From Oscillospiraceae bacterium (GTDB lineage Bacteria > Bacillota_A > Clostridia > Oscillospirales > Oscillospiraceae), in NCBI GenBank assembly GCA_902786615.1, contig CADADE010000028.1, positions 1-28,208 of the forward strand: a stretch of DNA of 28,208 nucleotides. The letters run 5' to 3'. Shown here one piece after another: positions 7,674-15,220 of this stretch. The notes beneath the pieces were generated by a model. The model was not told where the DNA came from. It worked only from the letters and a program-made list of their open reading frames with translations, and did no database searches. The translations under genes and the position numbers were made by a program. How positions within the stretch are numbered: position 1 is the first letter of the stretch; the number at the start of each line of letters is the position of its first letter.

Positions 7674-8693
7674 ATGATAGTTCTTGTGACCGGCGGTGCC
7701 GGCTTTATCGGATCGAATTTCATCTTTTACATGCTTGAGGCGCACCCGGATTACCGCATCGTGTGCATCGACAAGCTCACCTACGCGGGCAATCTCTCCA
7801 CCCTCGCCCCGATCATGGGGAAGGAGAATTTCCGCTTTGTCAAGGCGGATATCTGCGACAGGGAAGCGGTCTATCAGCTCTTCGAGGAGGAGCGCCCCGA
7901 TATCGTGGTCAACTTCGCGGCGGAGAGCCATGTGGACCGCTCCATCGAAAACCCCGCGATCTTCCTGCAGACCAATATCATCGGCACCTCGGTGCTGATG
8001 GACGCATGCAGGAAATACGGTGTCGGGCGCTACCATCAGGTGTCCACGGATGAGGTCTACGGGGATCTGCCCCTCGACAGGCCGGATCTCTTCTTTACCG
8101 AGGAGACCCCGATTCACACGAGTTCCCCGTACTCCAGCTCCAAGGCGGGGGCGGATCTGTTGGTGCAGGCCTACCACCGCACCTACGGCCTGCCGATCTC
8201 CATCAGCCGCTGCTCCAATAACTACGGGCCCTATCACTTCCCGGAAAAGCTGATTCCGCTCATGATCGCAAACTGCCTTAACGACAAGCCCCTGCCCGTC
8301 TACGGCGAGGGTCTGAACGTGCGCGACTGGCTCTATGTGGAGGATCACTGCAAGGCCATCGACCTTGTGATCCACAAGGGCCGGGAAGGGGAGGTCTACA
8401 ATATCGGCGGGCACAACGAGATGCGAAACATCGACATCGTAAAGCTCATCTGCCGGGAGCTTCACAAGCCCGAGAGCCTGATCACTCATGTCACCGACCG
8501 CAAGGGCCACGACATGCGCTACGCCATCGACCCGACCAAGATCCACAACGAGCTCGGCTGGCTGCCGGAAACGAAATTTGAAGACGGCATCAAAAAGACC
8601 ATCCGCTGGTATCTGGACAACCGCCCCTGGTGGGAGGAGATCATCTCCGGCGAATACCAGAACTACTATGAGAGAATGTACGGCAATCGCTGA
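7674..8693 (+). CDS. rfbB: dTDP-glucose 4,6-dehydratase
   Basis: NAD-dependent extended short-chain dehydrogenase that converts dTDP-glucose to dTDP-4-keto-6-deoxyglucose. It starts directly with the Rossmann fold VTGGAGFIGSNF, then FAAESHVDRSI, STDEVYGD, the catalytic SPYSSSKAGADLL (YxxxK type), SRCSNNYGPYHFPEKLIP and GLNVRDWLYVEDH. 339 residues, normal. The ATG at 7674 has AGAGG eight bases upstream; an upstream in-frame extension overlapping rfbA has no merit. It is coupled to rfbA, and tgt follows after 14 bases with no terminator, so these may be one transcript. Confidence 0.95.
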   Translation: MIVLVTGGAGFIGSNFIFYMLEAHPDYRIVCIDKLTYAGNLSTLAPIMGKENFRFVKADICDREAVYQLFEEERPDIVVNFAAESHVDRSIENPAIFLQTNIIGTSVLMDACRKYGVGRYHQVSTDEVYGDLPLDRPDLFFTEETPIHTSSPYSSSKAGADLLVQAYHRTYGLPISISRCSNNYGPYHFPEKLIPLMIANCLNDKPLPVYGEGLNVRDWLYVEDHCKAIDLVIHKGREGEVYNIGGHNEMRNIDIVKLICRELHKPESLITHVTDRKGHDMRYAIDPTKIHNELGWLPETKFEDGIKKTIRWYLDNRPWWEEIISGEYQNYYERMYGNR

Positions 8694-8707
8694 GAAGGAG
8701 GGAGGAC

Positions 8708-9838
8708 GTGTATAAACTGCTCAAGCAGGAGGGACACGCGCGCCGCGGCGAGTTTACCAGCCCACACGGCACGGTCCAGACCCCGGTTTTCATGAACGTC
8801 GGCACGCAGGGGGCCATCAAGGGCGCCCTGTCGGCGGCGGATCTCAAGACCATCGGCTGCCAGATCGAGCTGTCCAACACCTATCACCTGCATGTGCGGC
8901 CGGGCGACGCGCTTATCAAATCCCTCGGCGGGCTGCATAAGTTCATGACCTGGGACGGGCCGATCCTGACGGACAGCGGCGGCTTTCAGATTTTCTCCCT
9001 GGCGAAGCTGCGCAAGATCACGGAGGAGGGCGTCAATTTTAACTCCCACGTGGACGGGCGGCACATCTTCATGGGGCCGGAGGAAAGCATGCGCATCCAG
9101 GCGAATCTCGGCTCCGATATCGCCATGGCCTTCGACGAGTGCGTCAAGATCCCGTCGCCGAAGGAGTATGTCAAAAATTCCTGCGACAGGACCTTCCGCT
9201 GGCTGGAGCGCTGCAAGGCCGCGCTCTCGGCGTATAACCGGGAGGACGACGCCGTGAACCCCGGCCAGATGCTCTTCGGCATCAACCAGGGGGCGATCTT
9301 TCCCGACCTGCGCGTGGAGCATATGAAGAAGATCGCGGAGCTTGAGCTTCCCGGCTACGCCATCGGCGGGCTCGCGGTGGGCGAGACACACCAGGAGATG
9401 TACGACACCATCGAGATCGTGGAGGAGCATATGCCGAAGGACAGGCCGCGCTACCTCATGGGCGTCGGCACGCCTGGCAATATCATCGAGGGCGTCGCGC
9501 GCGGCGTGGATTTCTTCGACTGCGTCATGCCCGCCCGCAACGGCCGCCATGGCCATCTCTTCACCTGGGATGGGATCATCAACATCAAAAACGAAAAATA
9601 CCTCCGGGACGAGCAGCCGATCGATCCCCAGTGCGGCTGTCCGGTCTGCCGCCGGTATTCCCGCGCCTATCTTCGCCATCTCTTCAAGGCGGAGGAGATG
9701 CTGGCCATGCGCTTTGCGGTCATGCACAACCTGGCCTTTTACAACAGTCTCGCGCAGAAAATCCGCGACAGCCTCGACGACGGCAGCTTCCAGAGCTTCC
9801 GGCAGACCTACGCCCAAAAGCTCGACAAACGGATCTGA
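8708..9838 (+). CDS. tgt: Queuine/preQ1 tRNA-guanine transglycosylase
   Basis: Exchanges guanine 34 for preQ1 in tRNAs with GUN anticodons, upstream of QueA in queuosine synthesis. 376 residues. Seen: TPVFMNVGTQGAIKG, NTYHLHVRPGD, the general acid/base Asp89 in DSGGFQIFS, GGLAVGE, the loop DCVMPARNGRHG carrying the nucleophilic Asp, and the zinc site CGCPVC with a following His in YLRHL. The start is GTG 8708, six bases after AAGGAGG. It would normally sit next to queA; here the TA and rfb genes intervene. Confidence 0.96.
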   Translation: MYKLLKQEGHARRGEFTSPHGTVQTPVFMNVGTQGAIKGALSAADLKTIGCQIELSNTYHLHVRPGDALIKSLGGLHKFMTWDGPILTDSGGFQIFSLAKLRKITEEGVNFNSHVDGRHIFMGPEESMRIQANLGSDIAMAFDECVKIPSPKEYVKNSCDRTFRWLERCKAALSAYNREDDAVNPGQMLFGINQGAIFPDLRVEHMKKIAELELPGYAIGGLAVGETHQEMYDTIEIVEEHMPKDRPRYLMGVGTPGNIIEGVARGVDFFDCVMPARNGRHGHLFTWDGIINIKNEKYLRDEQPIDPQCGCPVCRRYSRAYLRHLFKAEEMLAMRFAVMHNLAFYNSLAQKIRDSLDDGSFQSFRQTYAQKLDKRI

Positions 9839-9896
9839 CGCCGGGCGGGGAGCAGACAATCTTTGCCCGCTTTCGCCGAAACTTTGCATAAGCATC

Positions 9897-9925
9897 TTGA
9901 AATTTCGACACAGCGCATATATAAT
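9897..9925 (+). promoter_or_regulatory. Sigma-A promoter of yajC
   Basis: TTGAAA (9897-9902), a 17-base spacer, and perfect TATAAT (9920-9925) in the tgt-yajC gap. A GC-rich imperfect dyad just after tgt (about 9842-9871) could be a weak terminator, but this is not convincing. Confidence 0.82.
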
Positions 9926-9956
9926 AGGTTTACTTTGATTTCGGAGGTTTCTCAGA

Positions 9957-10313
9957 ATGAATCTTTTCCTTACCGCCGCTGCACCGGCAGCAGGCGCCGG
10001 CACCGGCTCCGCTTCCATGCTCGTCATGCTCGTGCTGATGTTCGCCGTTTTCTATTTCTTCTTTATCCGCCCGGAAAACAAGAAAAAGAAGACCGTGGAG
10101 GCCATGCGCAACTCCCTGAGCGTCGGCGACGAGATCACCACCATCGGCGCGATGACCGGCAAGATCGTCCAGGTCACCGAGGATACCGTCACTTTCGAGA
10201 CCGGTGAGGACCGCGTCCGCATCCAGATCAAGAAATGGGGCGTTTCCACCACCGCCAAGATGGAGGCCGCGGAGGCCGAGGCCCGCAACGCCAAGAGCAG
10301 AGGCAAAAAGTAA
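9957..10313 (+). CDS. yajC: Preprotein translocase accessory subunit YajC
   Basis: 118 residues. One N-terminal transmembrane helix (about residues 20-40, MLVLMFAVFYFFFIRP) is followed by the lysine-rich KKKK stretch and the YajC cytoplasmic domain with LSVGDEITTIGAMTGKI and DRVRIQIKKWG. YajC associates with SecDF-YidC at the Sec translocon. The Ala/Gly-rich residues before the helix (about 6-18) are common in such proteins. The ATG has GGAGG nine bases upstream and its own promoter. The queA-tgt-yajC order is a widely conserved bacterial gene cluster. Confidence 0.94.
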   Translation: MNLFLTAAAPAAGAGTGSASMLVMLVLMFAVFYFFFIRPENKKKKTVEAMRNSLSVGDEITTIGAMTGKIVQVTEDTVTFETGEDRVRIQIKKWGVSTTAKMEAAEAEARNAKSRGKK

Positions 10314-10332
10314 AGCTTCCTGTGAATCTTTT

Positions 10333-10386
10333 CACCCCTGAACAAATAAGATGGAATCATCTTCTTTGTTCGGGGGTGTTTTCTTT
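10333..10386 (+). terminator. Strong hairpin terminator that also contains the next gene's ribosome-binding site
   Basis: Arms 10333-10353 and 10358-10378 pair over 21 positions with one G-U and one mismatch around a GAAT loop, followed by TTTTCTTT. The 3' arm ends in GGGGGTG, the only SD-like sequence for the TTG start at 10385. It therefore both terminates yajC transcription and can hide the downstream SD. Confidence 0.8.
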
Positions 10387-10804
10387 GGCGAACGAAAAAA
10401 CGAAACTGCCTGACGCCGCGTTTCTGCTCAGCGCGGCGGGCGCGTGGCTCCTCAGCGCCTGCACACTGCTCGTGATCTCAACCGCGGCGGCAAACCTTGC
10501 CGGGCTCGGCGAACAGGGACTCGGCTATCTGAGCTCCCTTCTCAGCTTTCTCTGCGCTGCTGCGGCGGGCGCCGCCGCCGTCAGGCGCAGCGGCGCGCCC
10601 CGGTTTCTCACCGCGATCCTGACCGGCACCGGGCTTGTGATCCTCCTGCTTACGGCAGGGTTTCTCACGAAAGGGGGAGAGCTCGACCCGTCCTCCGTCC
10701 TCAGCGTGGTGAGCTTCAGCTACGCCGGGGCGCTCCTGGGCGCCGCACTGAGGCCGAAAACGGGACGGACGTCTTCGCGGCGTGCATTTCACCTGAAAAA
10801 TTGA
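10385..10804 (+). CDS. Small four-helix membrane protein, TIGR04086-like
   Basis: 139 residues with four predicted hydrophobic helices (roughly residues 9-33, 41-60, 71-91, 100-119) and a basic tail. Small membrane proteins of this type (TIGR04086) are often found beside yajC in Clostridia, which is my main ground for the name; the function is unknown. The start is taken as TTG 10385: there is no ATG before the first helix, and GGGGGTG lies seven bases upstream inside the terminator hairpin. An upstream in-frame extension would overlap yajC and is implausible. Transcription must read through the hairpin or be terminated there. Confidence 0.72.
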   Translation: MANEKTKLPDAAFLLSAAGAWLLSACTLLVISTAAANLAGLGEQGLGYLSSLLSFLCAAAAGAAAVRRSGAPRFLTAILTGTGLVILLLTAGFLTKGGELDPSSVLSVVSFSYAGALLGAALRPKTGRTSSRRAFHLKN

Positions 10805-10829
10805 CATAATGACAGGAGTAAGGTATTTT
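10801..10829 (+). promoter_or_regulatory. Possible promoter after the membrane-protein gene
   Basis: TTGACA (10801-10806), perfect, a 17-base spacer and TATTTT (10824-10829). Behind it an SD-like AAGG and ATG at 10833 open a 15-codon reading frame ending at 10880. A second TTGACA at 10887-10892 has only a poor -10 (TAAGAA). The two TTGACATAA copies may instead be protein-binding repeats. Confidence 0.4.
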
Positions 10830-10931
10830 CAAATGCTTTATGTCCCGGACAGCAGCGCGTTGGCAGGAATAAAAGAGTAACAAGAGTTGACATAAACGAA
10901 AAAATTTTTTAAGAAAAAGCGAAAAAAGCAC

Positions 10932-10960
10932 TTGATTATTTTCTGACTTTGTAATATATT
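10932..10960 (+). promoter_or_regulatory. Probable promoter of the xerD-like gene
   Basis: TTGATT (10932-10937), 17-base spacer, TATATT (10955-10960). The predicted leader of about 120 bases contains two TTATGTCAA-like motifs and a hairpin GGCACC/GGTGCC (11029-11034 with 11048-11053). Confidence 0.65.
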
Positions 10961-11086
10961 GTTACCAGATCGATTATGTCAATCACAAAATTATTTCATT
11001 TTTCTGTCAAATGACGCAATCGCTCCGCGGCACCCGGCCCGACGCACGGTGCCTGCCTAGTTTTCAGGGAAAGGTGGGCGTTATGA

Positions 11087-11977
11087 ATGCAGAATTCCGA
11101 ATGCATTGAGATGTTTAAGAAATATCTCGCAGAGGATAAGAAAGCATCTGCAAACACCCTCAGCTCATATTTGAGAGATATCCGGCAATTGGGGGAATAC
11201 CTCGACAATCACAGCGAACACAGCATTGTGGACGCCACAGCGGATGATCTCTCGGAATATATCGACCTGCTGCGTGAGGGCGGAAAGTCCGTTGCGACGG
11301 TGTCCCGTTCCATTGCATCGATCAAGTGCCTGTATGCGCACCTGTTTATCAAGCAGCTCATCACCGTAAACCCCGCGCAGGGTCTCGTCCCCGACAAGAG
11401 CACCCAGAAGCTGCCGGAGATTCTGACCAGCAAGGAGGTTGAGCTTTTGCTGGAGCAGCCAAAGTGTATCGACCCCAAAGGCTACCGCGACAAGGCCATG
11501 CTGGAGCTGCTGTACGCCACAGGCATCCGCGTCACGGAGCTGATTGAGCTGAACATCACGGACGTGAACCTTGTCGCCGGGGTCATCCGCTGCACAGGGC
11601 GCAACCGGGAGCGCTTCATCCCCATGTATCCGGCGGCGGTCAAGGCGCTGAGCGAATATATGACGCTGGTGCGCCCGCAGATGATCCTGATGCCGGATGA
11701 GCAGTCCCTCTTCGTCAATGTCAGCGGGGAGCGCATGTCCCGCCAGGGCTTCTGGAAGATCGTCAAGCACTATCAGAAAAAGGCCGGGATCGAAAAGGAC
11801 ATCACGCCGCACACCCTGCGCCACTCCTTCGCGGCCCATCTGCTGGAAAACGGCGCAGACATCCACGCCATTCAGGAGATGCTGGGCCACCGGGACATTT
11901 CTTCCACCCACATGTACTCCCAGCTCGTCAAAAAGCAGCTCAAGGATGTGTACAACAAGGCGCACCCCAGGGCGTAA
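11087..11977 (+). CDS. xerD: XerD-like site-specific tyrosine recombinase
   Basis: 296 residues, the XerC/D size. The N-terminal SAM-like core-binding domain (about 1-100) has the usual SANTLSSYLRDIRQL. The catalytic domain holds Arg148 (TGIRVTEL), His242/Arg245 (HTLRHSFAAHLLENGA), His268 (LGHRDISST) and nucleophile Tyr277. The usual GKGNKER beta-hairpin is replaced by TGRNRER, so the conserved Lys is missing at its normal place. By family this would resolve chromosome dimers at dif or serve an integrase role. The ATG 11087 keeps the full first helix; an overlapping ATG at 11083 opens an 8-codon frame ending TGA at 11109 that overlaps the gene start. Assignment to XerD rather than XerC is tentative. 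Confidence 0.85.
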   Translation: MQNSECIEMFKKYLAEDKKASANTLSSYLRDIRQLGEYLDNHSEHSIVDATADDLSEYIDLLREGGKSVATVSRSIASIKCLYAHLFIKQLITVNPAQGLVPDKSTQKLPEILTSKEVELLLEQPKCIDPKGYRDKAMLELLYATGIRVTELIELNITDVNLVAGVIRCTGRNRERFIPMYPAAVKALSEYMTLVRPQMILMPDEQSLFVNVSGERMSRQGFWKIVKHYQKKAGIEKDITPHTLRHSFAAHLLENGADIHAIQEMLGHRDISSTHMYSQLVKKQLKDVYNKAHPRA

Positions 11978-11983
11978 AAAATG

Positions 11984-12021
11984 ACCGGCAGCCTGTCCGA
12001 AGCGGATGGGCTGCCGGTTTT
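11984..12021 (+). terminator. Intrinsic terminator of xerD
   Basis: ACCGGCAGCC (11984-11993) pairs with GGGCTGCCGGT (12008-12018), with an inner TCCG/CGGA pair, followed by a short T-run. Confidence 0.8.
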
Positions 12022-12220
12022 CGTTTCACAAAAATGCTGAGGGGCATTTTTGCGAAACGAGAAGGTTTGCAGCCTGCTGCGCGCACTCGCTTGCGGGGGA
12101 CGCTCGCACACTTGCAGGCTGAGAAGAGTTTTTTCCGAGGTACACGCCCCCGGAAAAAACGAATTAGATTTGTTTTTCGCCCTGCGAGGCGAAAAATCAG
12201 AGGGACTGATGCCCCTCTGA
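12022..12220. repeat. 200-bp highly structured intergenic element (five consecutive hairpins)
   Basis: Within the only gene-free gap over 300 bases (11978-12301) lie five inverted repeats end to end: 12022-12037/12044-12059; 12070-12077/12114-12121; 12128-12137/12151-12160; 12173-12181/12188-12196; 12197-12204/12213-12220. Four stems are perfect; the first has one mismatch in 16. There is no coding frame with an SD on either strand. It looks like a dispersed repeat, a remnant of a small mobile element, or a structured RNA. Confidence 0.6.
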
Positions 12221-12253
12221 ACTCCCCGGAGAATGATGAAACGCCCTTTTTGG

Positions 12254-12282
12254 TTGCAGACTGTGCCCGAATGTGGTAGAAT
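12254..12282 (+). promoter_or_regulatory. Promoter of ruvCAB
   Basis: TTGCAG (12254-12259), a 17-base spacer and TAGAAT (12277-12282), about 20 bases before the ruvC ATG. No LexA-box-like sequence was recognised nearby. Confidence 0.7.
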
Positions 12283-12301
12283 CCAGAAGGAGTGTGATCG
12301 C

Positions 12302-12814
12302 ATGCGAATTTTGGGGATCGACCCGGGCATCGCCACCATCGGCTTCGGCGCGCTGGAATCGGAGAAAAACAGCCACAGGCTCATTAACTGCGGCGTCATT
12401 ACGACCCCGGCGCACACCAGTCTTTCCAGCCGCCTCGAGCAGATCTATGACGACATGCTGGAGCTTCTGGAGCTTTTCAAGCCGGACGCCGTTTCGATCG
12501 AGGAGCTTTTTTTCAACACCAACATCACCACCGGCATCTCCGTTGCCCACGGCAGGGGCGTTATTCTGCTGGCCTGCCGCAAATACGGGGTCAGAGTCTA
12601 TGAATATACGCCGCTGCAGGTCAAGCAGGCCGTGGTGGGCTACGGACGCGCCGAGAAGCGGCAGGTCATGGACATGGTGAAGCGCCTTTGTCAGCTCCCG
12701 GCGCCGCCGAAGCCGGACGACGCGGCGGACGCCGTGGCGCTGGCGCTCTGCCACGCGCGAAGCGCCACCTCATTACTGTACAGAGGAGATCAGGAAGAAT
12801 GTTCTACCATATAG
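12302..12814 (+). CDS. ruvC: Holliday junction resolvase RuvC
   Basis: Endonuclease that cuts Holliday junctions in the RuvABC resolvasome. 170 residues from the ATG at 12302, with GGAG nine bases upstream; it starts with the standard RILGIDPG. Acidic catalytic residues visible: Asp7 (GIDPG), Glu67 (SIEELFF), Asp140 and Asp143 (PPKPDDAADAVALALCH). LQVKQAVVGYGRAEK is also conserved. The last 16 bases overlap the start of ruvA, indicating translational coupling. Confidence 0.95.
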   Translation: MRILGIDPGIATIGFGALESEKNSHRLINCGVITTPAHTSLSSRLEQIYDDMLELLELFKPDAVSIEELFFNTNITTGISVAHGRGVILLACRKYGVRVYEYTPLQVKQAVVGYGRAEKRQVMDMVKRLCQLPAPPKPDDAADAVALALCHARSATSLLYRGDQEECSTI

Positions 12815-13404
12815 AGGGAAGAGTCTGCGAAATGGAGCCGGGCCTTGCCGTGCTGGACTGCGGCGGCGTGGGCTACGCGCTCAACGTGACCGCCAACACG
12901 CTCTCGGGCCTGCGCCTCGGAGAGAAGGCAAAGCTCTATGTCTCGGAATCCATCGGAGAGACGAACTTTGACCTCTTCGGTTTTCTGACCAAGAGCGAGC
13001 GGCGCTTTTTCGAGATGCTTATTTCCGTCTCCGGCATCGGGCCGAAGGCGGCCATGTCCATTCTCTCCCACAACACGCCCGAGGGGCTGGCTCTCGCCAT
13101 CATCAGCGGCGACGAGAAGGCCCTGACCGTGGCCCCCGGCATCGGAAAGAAGATCGCCCAGCGCGTGATTCTGGAGCTGAAGGACAAGGTCAGCAAGGAG
13201 ATGAGCGGCAGCGCGCCCGTGCTGCCCGGCTTCACCGCCGCGCCCGTGCAGACGGACGGCTCCGCGGTAAGCGACGCGATGGCGGGCCTTGCGGTGCTGG
13301 GCTATGCCGGGAGCGAGATCGCGCCGGTACTCAAAAAGCTCGACACGCAGAGCATGACGGCGGAGCAGATCATCAAGGCCGTTTTGAAACAGATGGTAAA
13401 GTGA
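12799..13404 (+). CDS. ruvA: Holliday junction branch migration protein RuvA
   Basis: 201 residues. The N-terminal OB fold ([19 protein letters not shown]) is followed by helix-hairpin-helix motifs [14 protein letters not shown] and [20 protein letters not shown], and a small C-terminal domain ([19 protein letters not shown]) that contacts RuvB. It binds the four-way junction as a tetramer and loads RuvB. It overlaps ruvC by 16 bases and is followed by ruvB after 13 bases. Confidence 0.96.
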   Translation: MFYHIEGRVCEMEPGLAVLDCGGVGYALNVTANTLSGLRLGEKAKLYVSESIGETNFDLFGFLTKSERRFFEMLISVSGIGPKAAMSILSHNTPEGLALAIISGDEKALTVAPGIGKKIAQRVILELKDKVSKEMSGSAPVLPGFTAAPVQTDGSAVSDAMAGLAVLGYAGSEIAPVLKKLDTQSMTAEQIIKAVLKQMVK

Positions 13405-13417
13405 TTGGGGTTTCGGT

Positions 13418-14458
13418 ATGAGTATCAGTTTTTCCGACGAAGTCCATGATGAGGTCATCACGACCGCCGCAAGCCTCCCGGAGGATAATAACGAGGGGTC
13501 GCTGCGGCCGAAAACGATCAGCGAATACATCGGACAGAAAAAAGCGAAGGACAACCTCAGCATCTTTATAGACGCCGCCAGGATGCGCGGCGAACCGCTG
13601 GACCATGTCCTGCTGCACGGCCCCCCGGGACTGGGGAAGACGACGCTGGCCGCGGTGATCGCCAACGAGATGGGCGTGAACATGCGCATCACCTCCGGTC
13701 CTGCGATCGAAAAGCCGGGCGATCTGGTGGCCATGCTCACCAATCTCAACGAGGGTGACATCCTCTTTGTGGACGAGATCCACCGCCTCAACCGCGCCTA
13801 TGAGGAGATTCTGTACCCCGCGATGGAGGACTATGCCATTGACATCATTCTGGGCAAGGGCCCCTCGGCAAACTCCATCCACCTCGATCTGCCGCATTTC
13901 ACGCTGATCGGCGCGACAACGCGCTCCGGCCAGCTCACCGCGCCTCTGCGGGATCGTTTCGGCGTGTCCCTGCGCCTCGAGCTCTACACGCCGGAGGAGC
14001 TGCAGCGCATCGTCGTGCGCTCCGCCGGGATCCTGAATGTTGAGATCGTCCCGGAGGGGGCGTATGAGATCGCCTCGCGCTCCCGCGGCACGCCCCGTAT
14101 CGCAAACCGGCTCCTGCGCCGTGTGCGCGATTTCGCCCAGGTGCGGGCGGACGGCGTTATCACGCGCGAGGTGGCGGACATGGCGCTTTCCAGCCTGGAG
14201 GTGGACAAGCTCGGCCTTGACGCGCTCGACCGCCGGATGCTCCGCAGCATCATCGAGTTTTATAACGGCGGCCCGGTCGGCCTTGAGACGCTCGCCGCCA
14301 CTATCAACGAAGAGGCCGTTACCCTGGAGGATGTGTACGAGCCGTATCTTCTCCAATGCGGTTTTCTGACCCGCACGCCCCGCGGCCGCTGCGTCACGCA
14401 GAAGGCATATCAGCATCTGGGCCTGGAATACATGGGCCAACAGCAGCTCGATCTTTAA
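13418..14458 (+). CDS. ruvB: Holliday junction branch migration ATPase RuvB
   Basis: 346-residue AAA+ helicase motor that drives branch migration with RuvA. Seen: the N-terminal [12 protein letters not shown], Walker A GPPGLGKT (68-75), Walker [12 protein letters not shown], sensor 1 [20 protein letters not shown] with the arginine finger region, sensor 2 [20 protein letters not shown], and the C-terminal winged helix ([20 protein letters not shown]). Third gene of a tight ruvC-ruvA-ruvB operon. No strong terminator follows. Confidence 0.97.
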   Translation: MSISFSDEVHDEVITTAASLPEDNNEGSLRPKTISEYIGQKKAKDNLSIFIDAARMRGEPLDHVLLHGPPGLGKTTLAAVIANEMGVNMRITSGPAIEKPGDLVAMLTNLNEGDILFVDEIHRLNRAYEEILYPAMEDYAIDIILGKGPSANSIHLDLPHFTLIGATTRSGQLTAPLRDRFGVSLRLELYTPEELQRIVVRSAGILNVEIVPEGAYEIASRSRGTPRIANRLLRRVRDFAQVRADGVITREVADMALSSLEVDKLGLDALDRRMLRSIIEFYNGGPVGLETLAATINEEAVTLEDVYEPYLLQCGFLTRTPRGRCVTQKAYQHLGLEYMGQQQLDL

Positions 14459-14496
14459 AAACCGTATGAATTACATCATTTTATACAGAATGGGTC

Positions 14497-14524
14497 TTGA
14501 CTTTAGCGGTTTGTGTTGTATAAT
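14497..14524 (+). promoter_or_regulatory. Sigma-A promoter of sigH
   Basis: TTGACT (14497-14502), a 16-base spacer, and perfect TATAAT (14519-14524). A second TATAAT (14541-14546) lacks a -35. The predicted 28-base leader carries no SD before the ATG at 14559. Confidence 0.75.
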
Positions 14525-14558
14525 ACATGATGTATATAGTTATAATACTTGAACTAAT

Positions 14559-15176
14559 ATGATGGATTACGCAGAATTGGATGATATCCGGCTCCTTGCG
14601 CTTGTTCGCAACGGAGACAGAGATGCCGAAGACGCCCTGGCCGAGCGATACCTCAGGCTTGTGCGGATTTGCGCGAGACCTCTTTTCCTTGCCGGCGGCG
14701 ACAGTGAGGATCTGATTCAGGAGGGGACCTTCGGTCTGCTCTCCGCCATCCGGCAATTTGACCCGGACGGGGGTGCGGCCTTTAAAACCTTCGCGGAGCG
14801 CTGCATCCGTATGCGTCTTCTGTCAGCAGTTAAATCCGCTTCCCGATTAAAACATTTTCCCCTTAACGACGGCATTTCACTTGAAGAACTCTCCGAAGAC
14901 CCCGGTGCTGACACTTCGACTCTCTCTGAGTTGTTCCGCCATAACCCGGAAGATTTGATTCTGGCTAAAGAGAGCAGGGAAGAGCTGAGTGCGGTTTTTT
15001 CCCGGTGCCTGTCCAAATTTGAGATCAAGGTGCTTGACCTCTATCTGGACGGCCTGTCGTATAGAGAAATAGCGGACAGACTTTGCAGGGATGCAAAGTC
15101 AATTGACAACGCCGTGCAAAGAATACGCCACAAGCTTGCACGGGAAAACATTTTTGGCGATATCAGCAAAAGCTGA
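14559..15176 (+). CDS. sigH: Sigma-70 family factor, sigma-H (Spo0H) type
   Basis: 205 residues. Region 2: LIQEGTFGLLSAIRQFDPDGG then FKTFAERCIRMRLLSAVKSA. Next comes KHFPLNDGISLEEL, which mirrors the KHIPLNSYVSLD of Bacillus SigH. Region 4: FEIKVLDLYLDGLSYREIAD and KSIDNAVQRIRHKL, also SigH-like. Sigma-H drives early-sporulation and transition-state genes in Bacillota. The gene is monocistronic or leads into the zinc-ribbon gene 44 bases on. Start ATG 14559 (or 14562) has no SD, unusual for this window. It is far from the rpmG-secE-nusG neighbourhood seen in Bacillus. Confidence 0.85.
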   Translation: MMDYAELDDIRLLALVRNGDRDAEDALAERYLRLVRICARPLFLAGGDSEDLIQEGTFGLLSAIRQFDPDGGAAFKTFAERCIRMRLLSAVKSASRLKHFPLNDGISLEELSEDPGADTSTLSELFRHNPEDLILAKESREELSAVFSRCLSKFEIKVLDLYLDGLSYREIADRLCRDAKSIDNAVQRIRHKLARENIFGDISKS

Positions 15177-15220
15177 ACGCAAATACAGCCGACAGGCACA
15201 ATCAAAAGAGAGGATTCAAG

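Larger units (their letters stand above)
10799..11012. repeat. Dispersed TTATGTCAA motifs upstream of the xerD-like gene
   Basis: Four copies of a motif resembling the XerD-binding arm of dif: TTATGTCAATT (10799-10809, minus), TTATGTCAACT (10885-10895, minus), TTATGTCAATC (10974-10984, plus) and TTCTGTCAAAT (11002-11012, plus). None is paired with a clear XerC arm at a 6-base spacing. Two of them double as perfect -35 boxes. The surrounding 280 bases are AT-rich and hold no convincing gene. Confidence 0.5.

Noticed and set aside
6503..7723. 406-codon minus-strand frame over rfbA and the antitoxin
   Set aside because: Antisense shadow; crosses two good plus-strand genes.
8666..10027. 453-codon minus-strand frame over tgt
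   Set aside because: Antisense shadow; tgt motifs on the plus strand are unambiguous.
11872..12417. 181-codon minus-strand frame across the xerD-ruvC gap
   Set aside because: It is a reading through hairpin DNA and antisense parts of two genes, with no SD.
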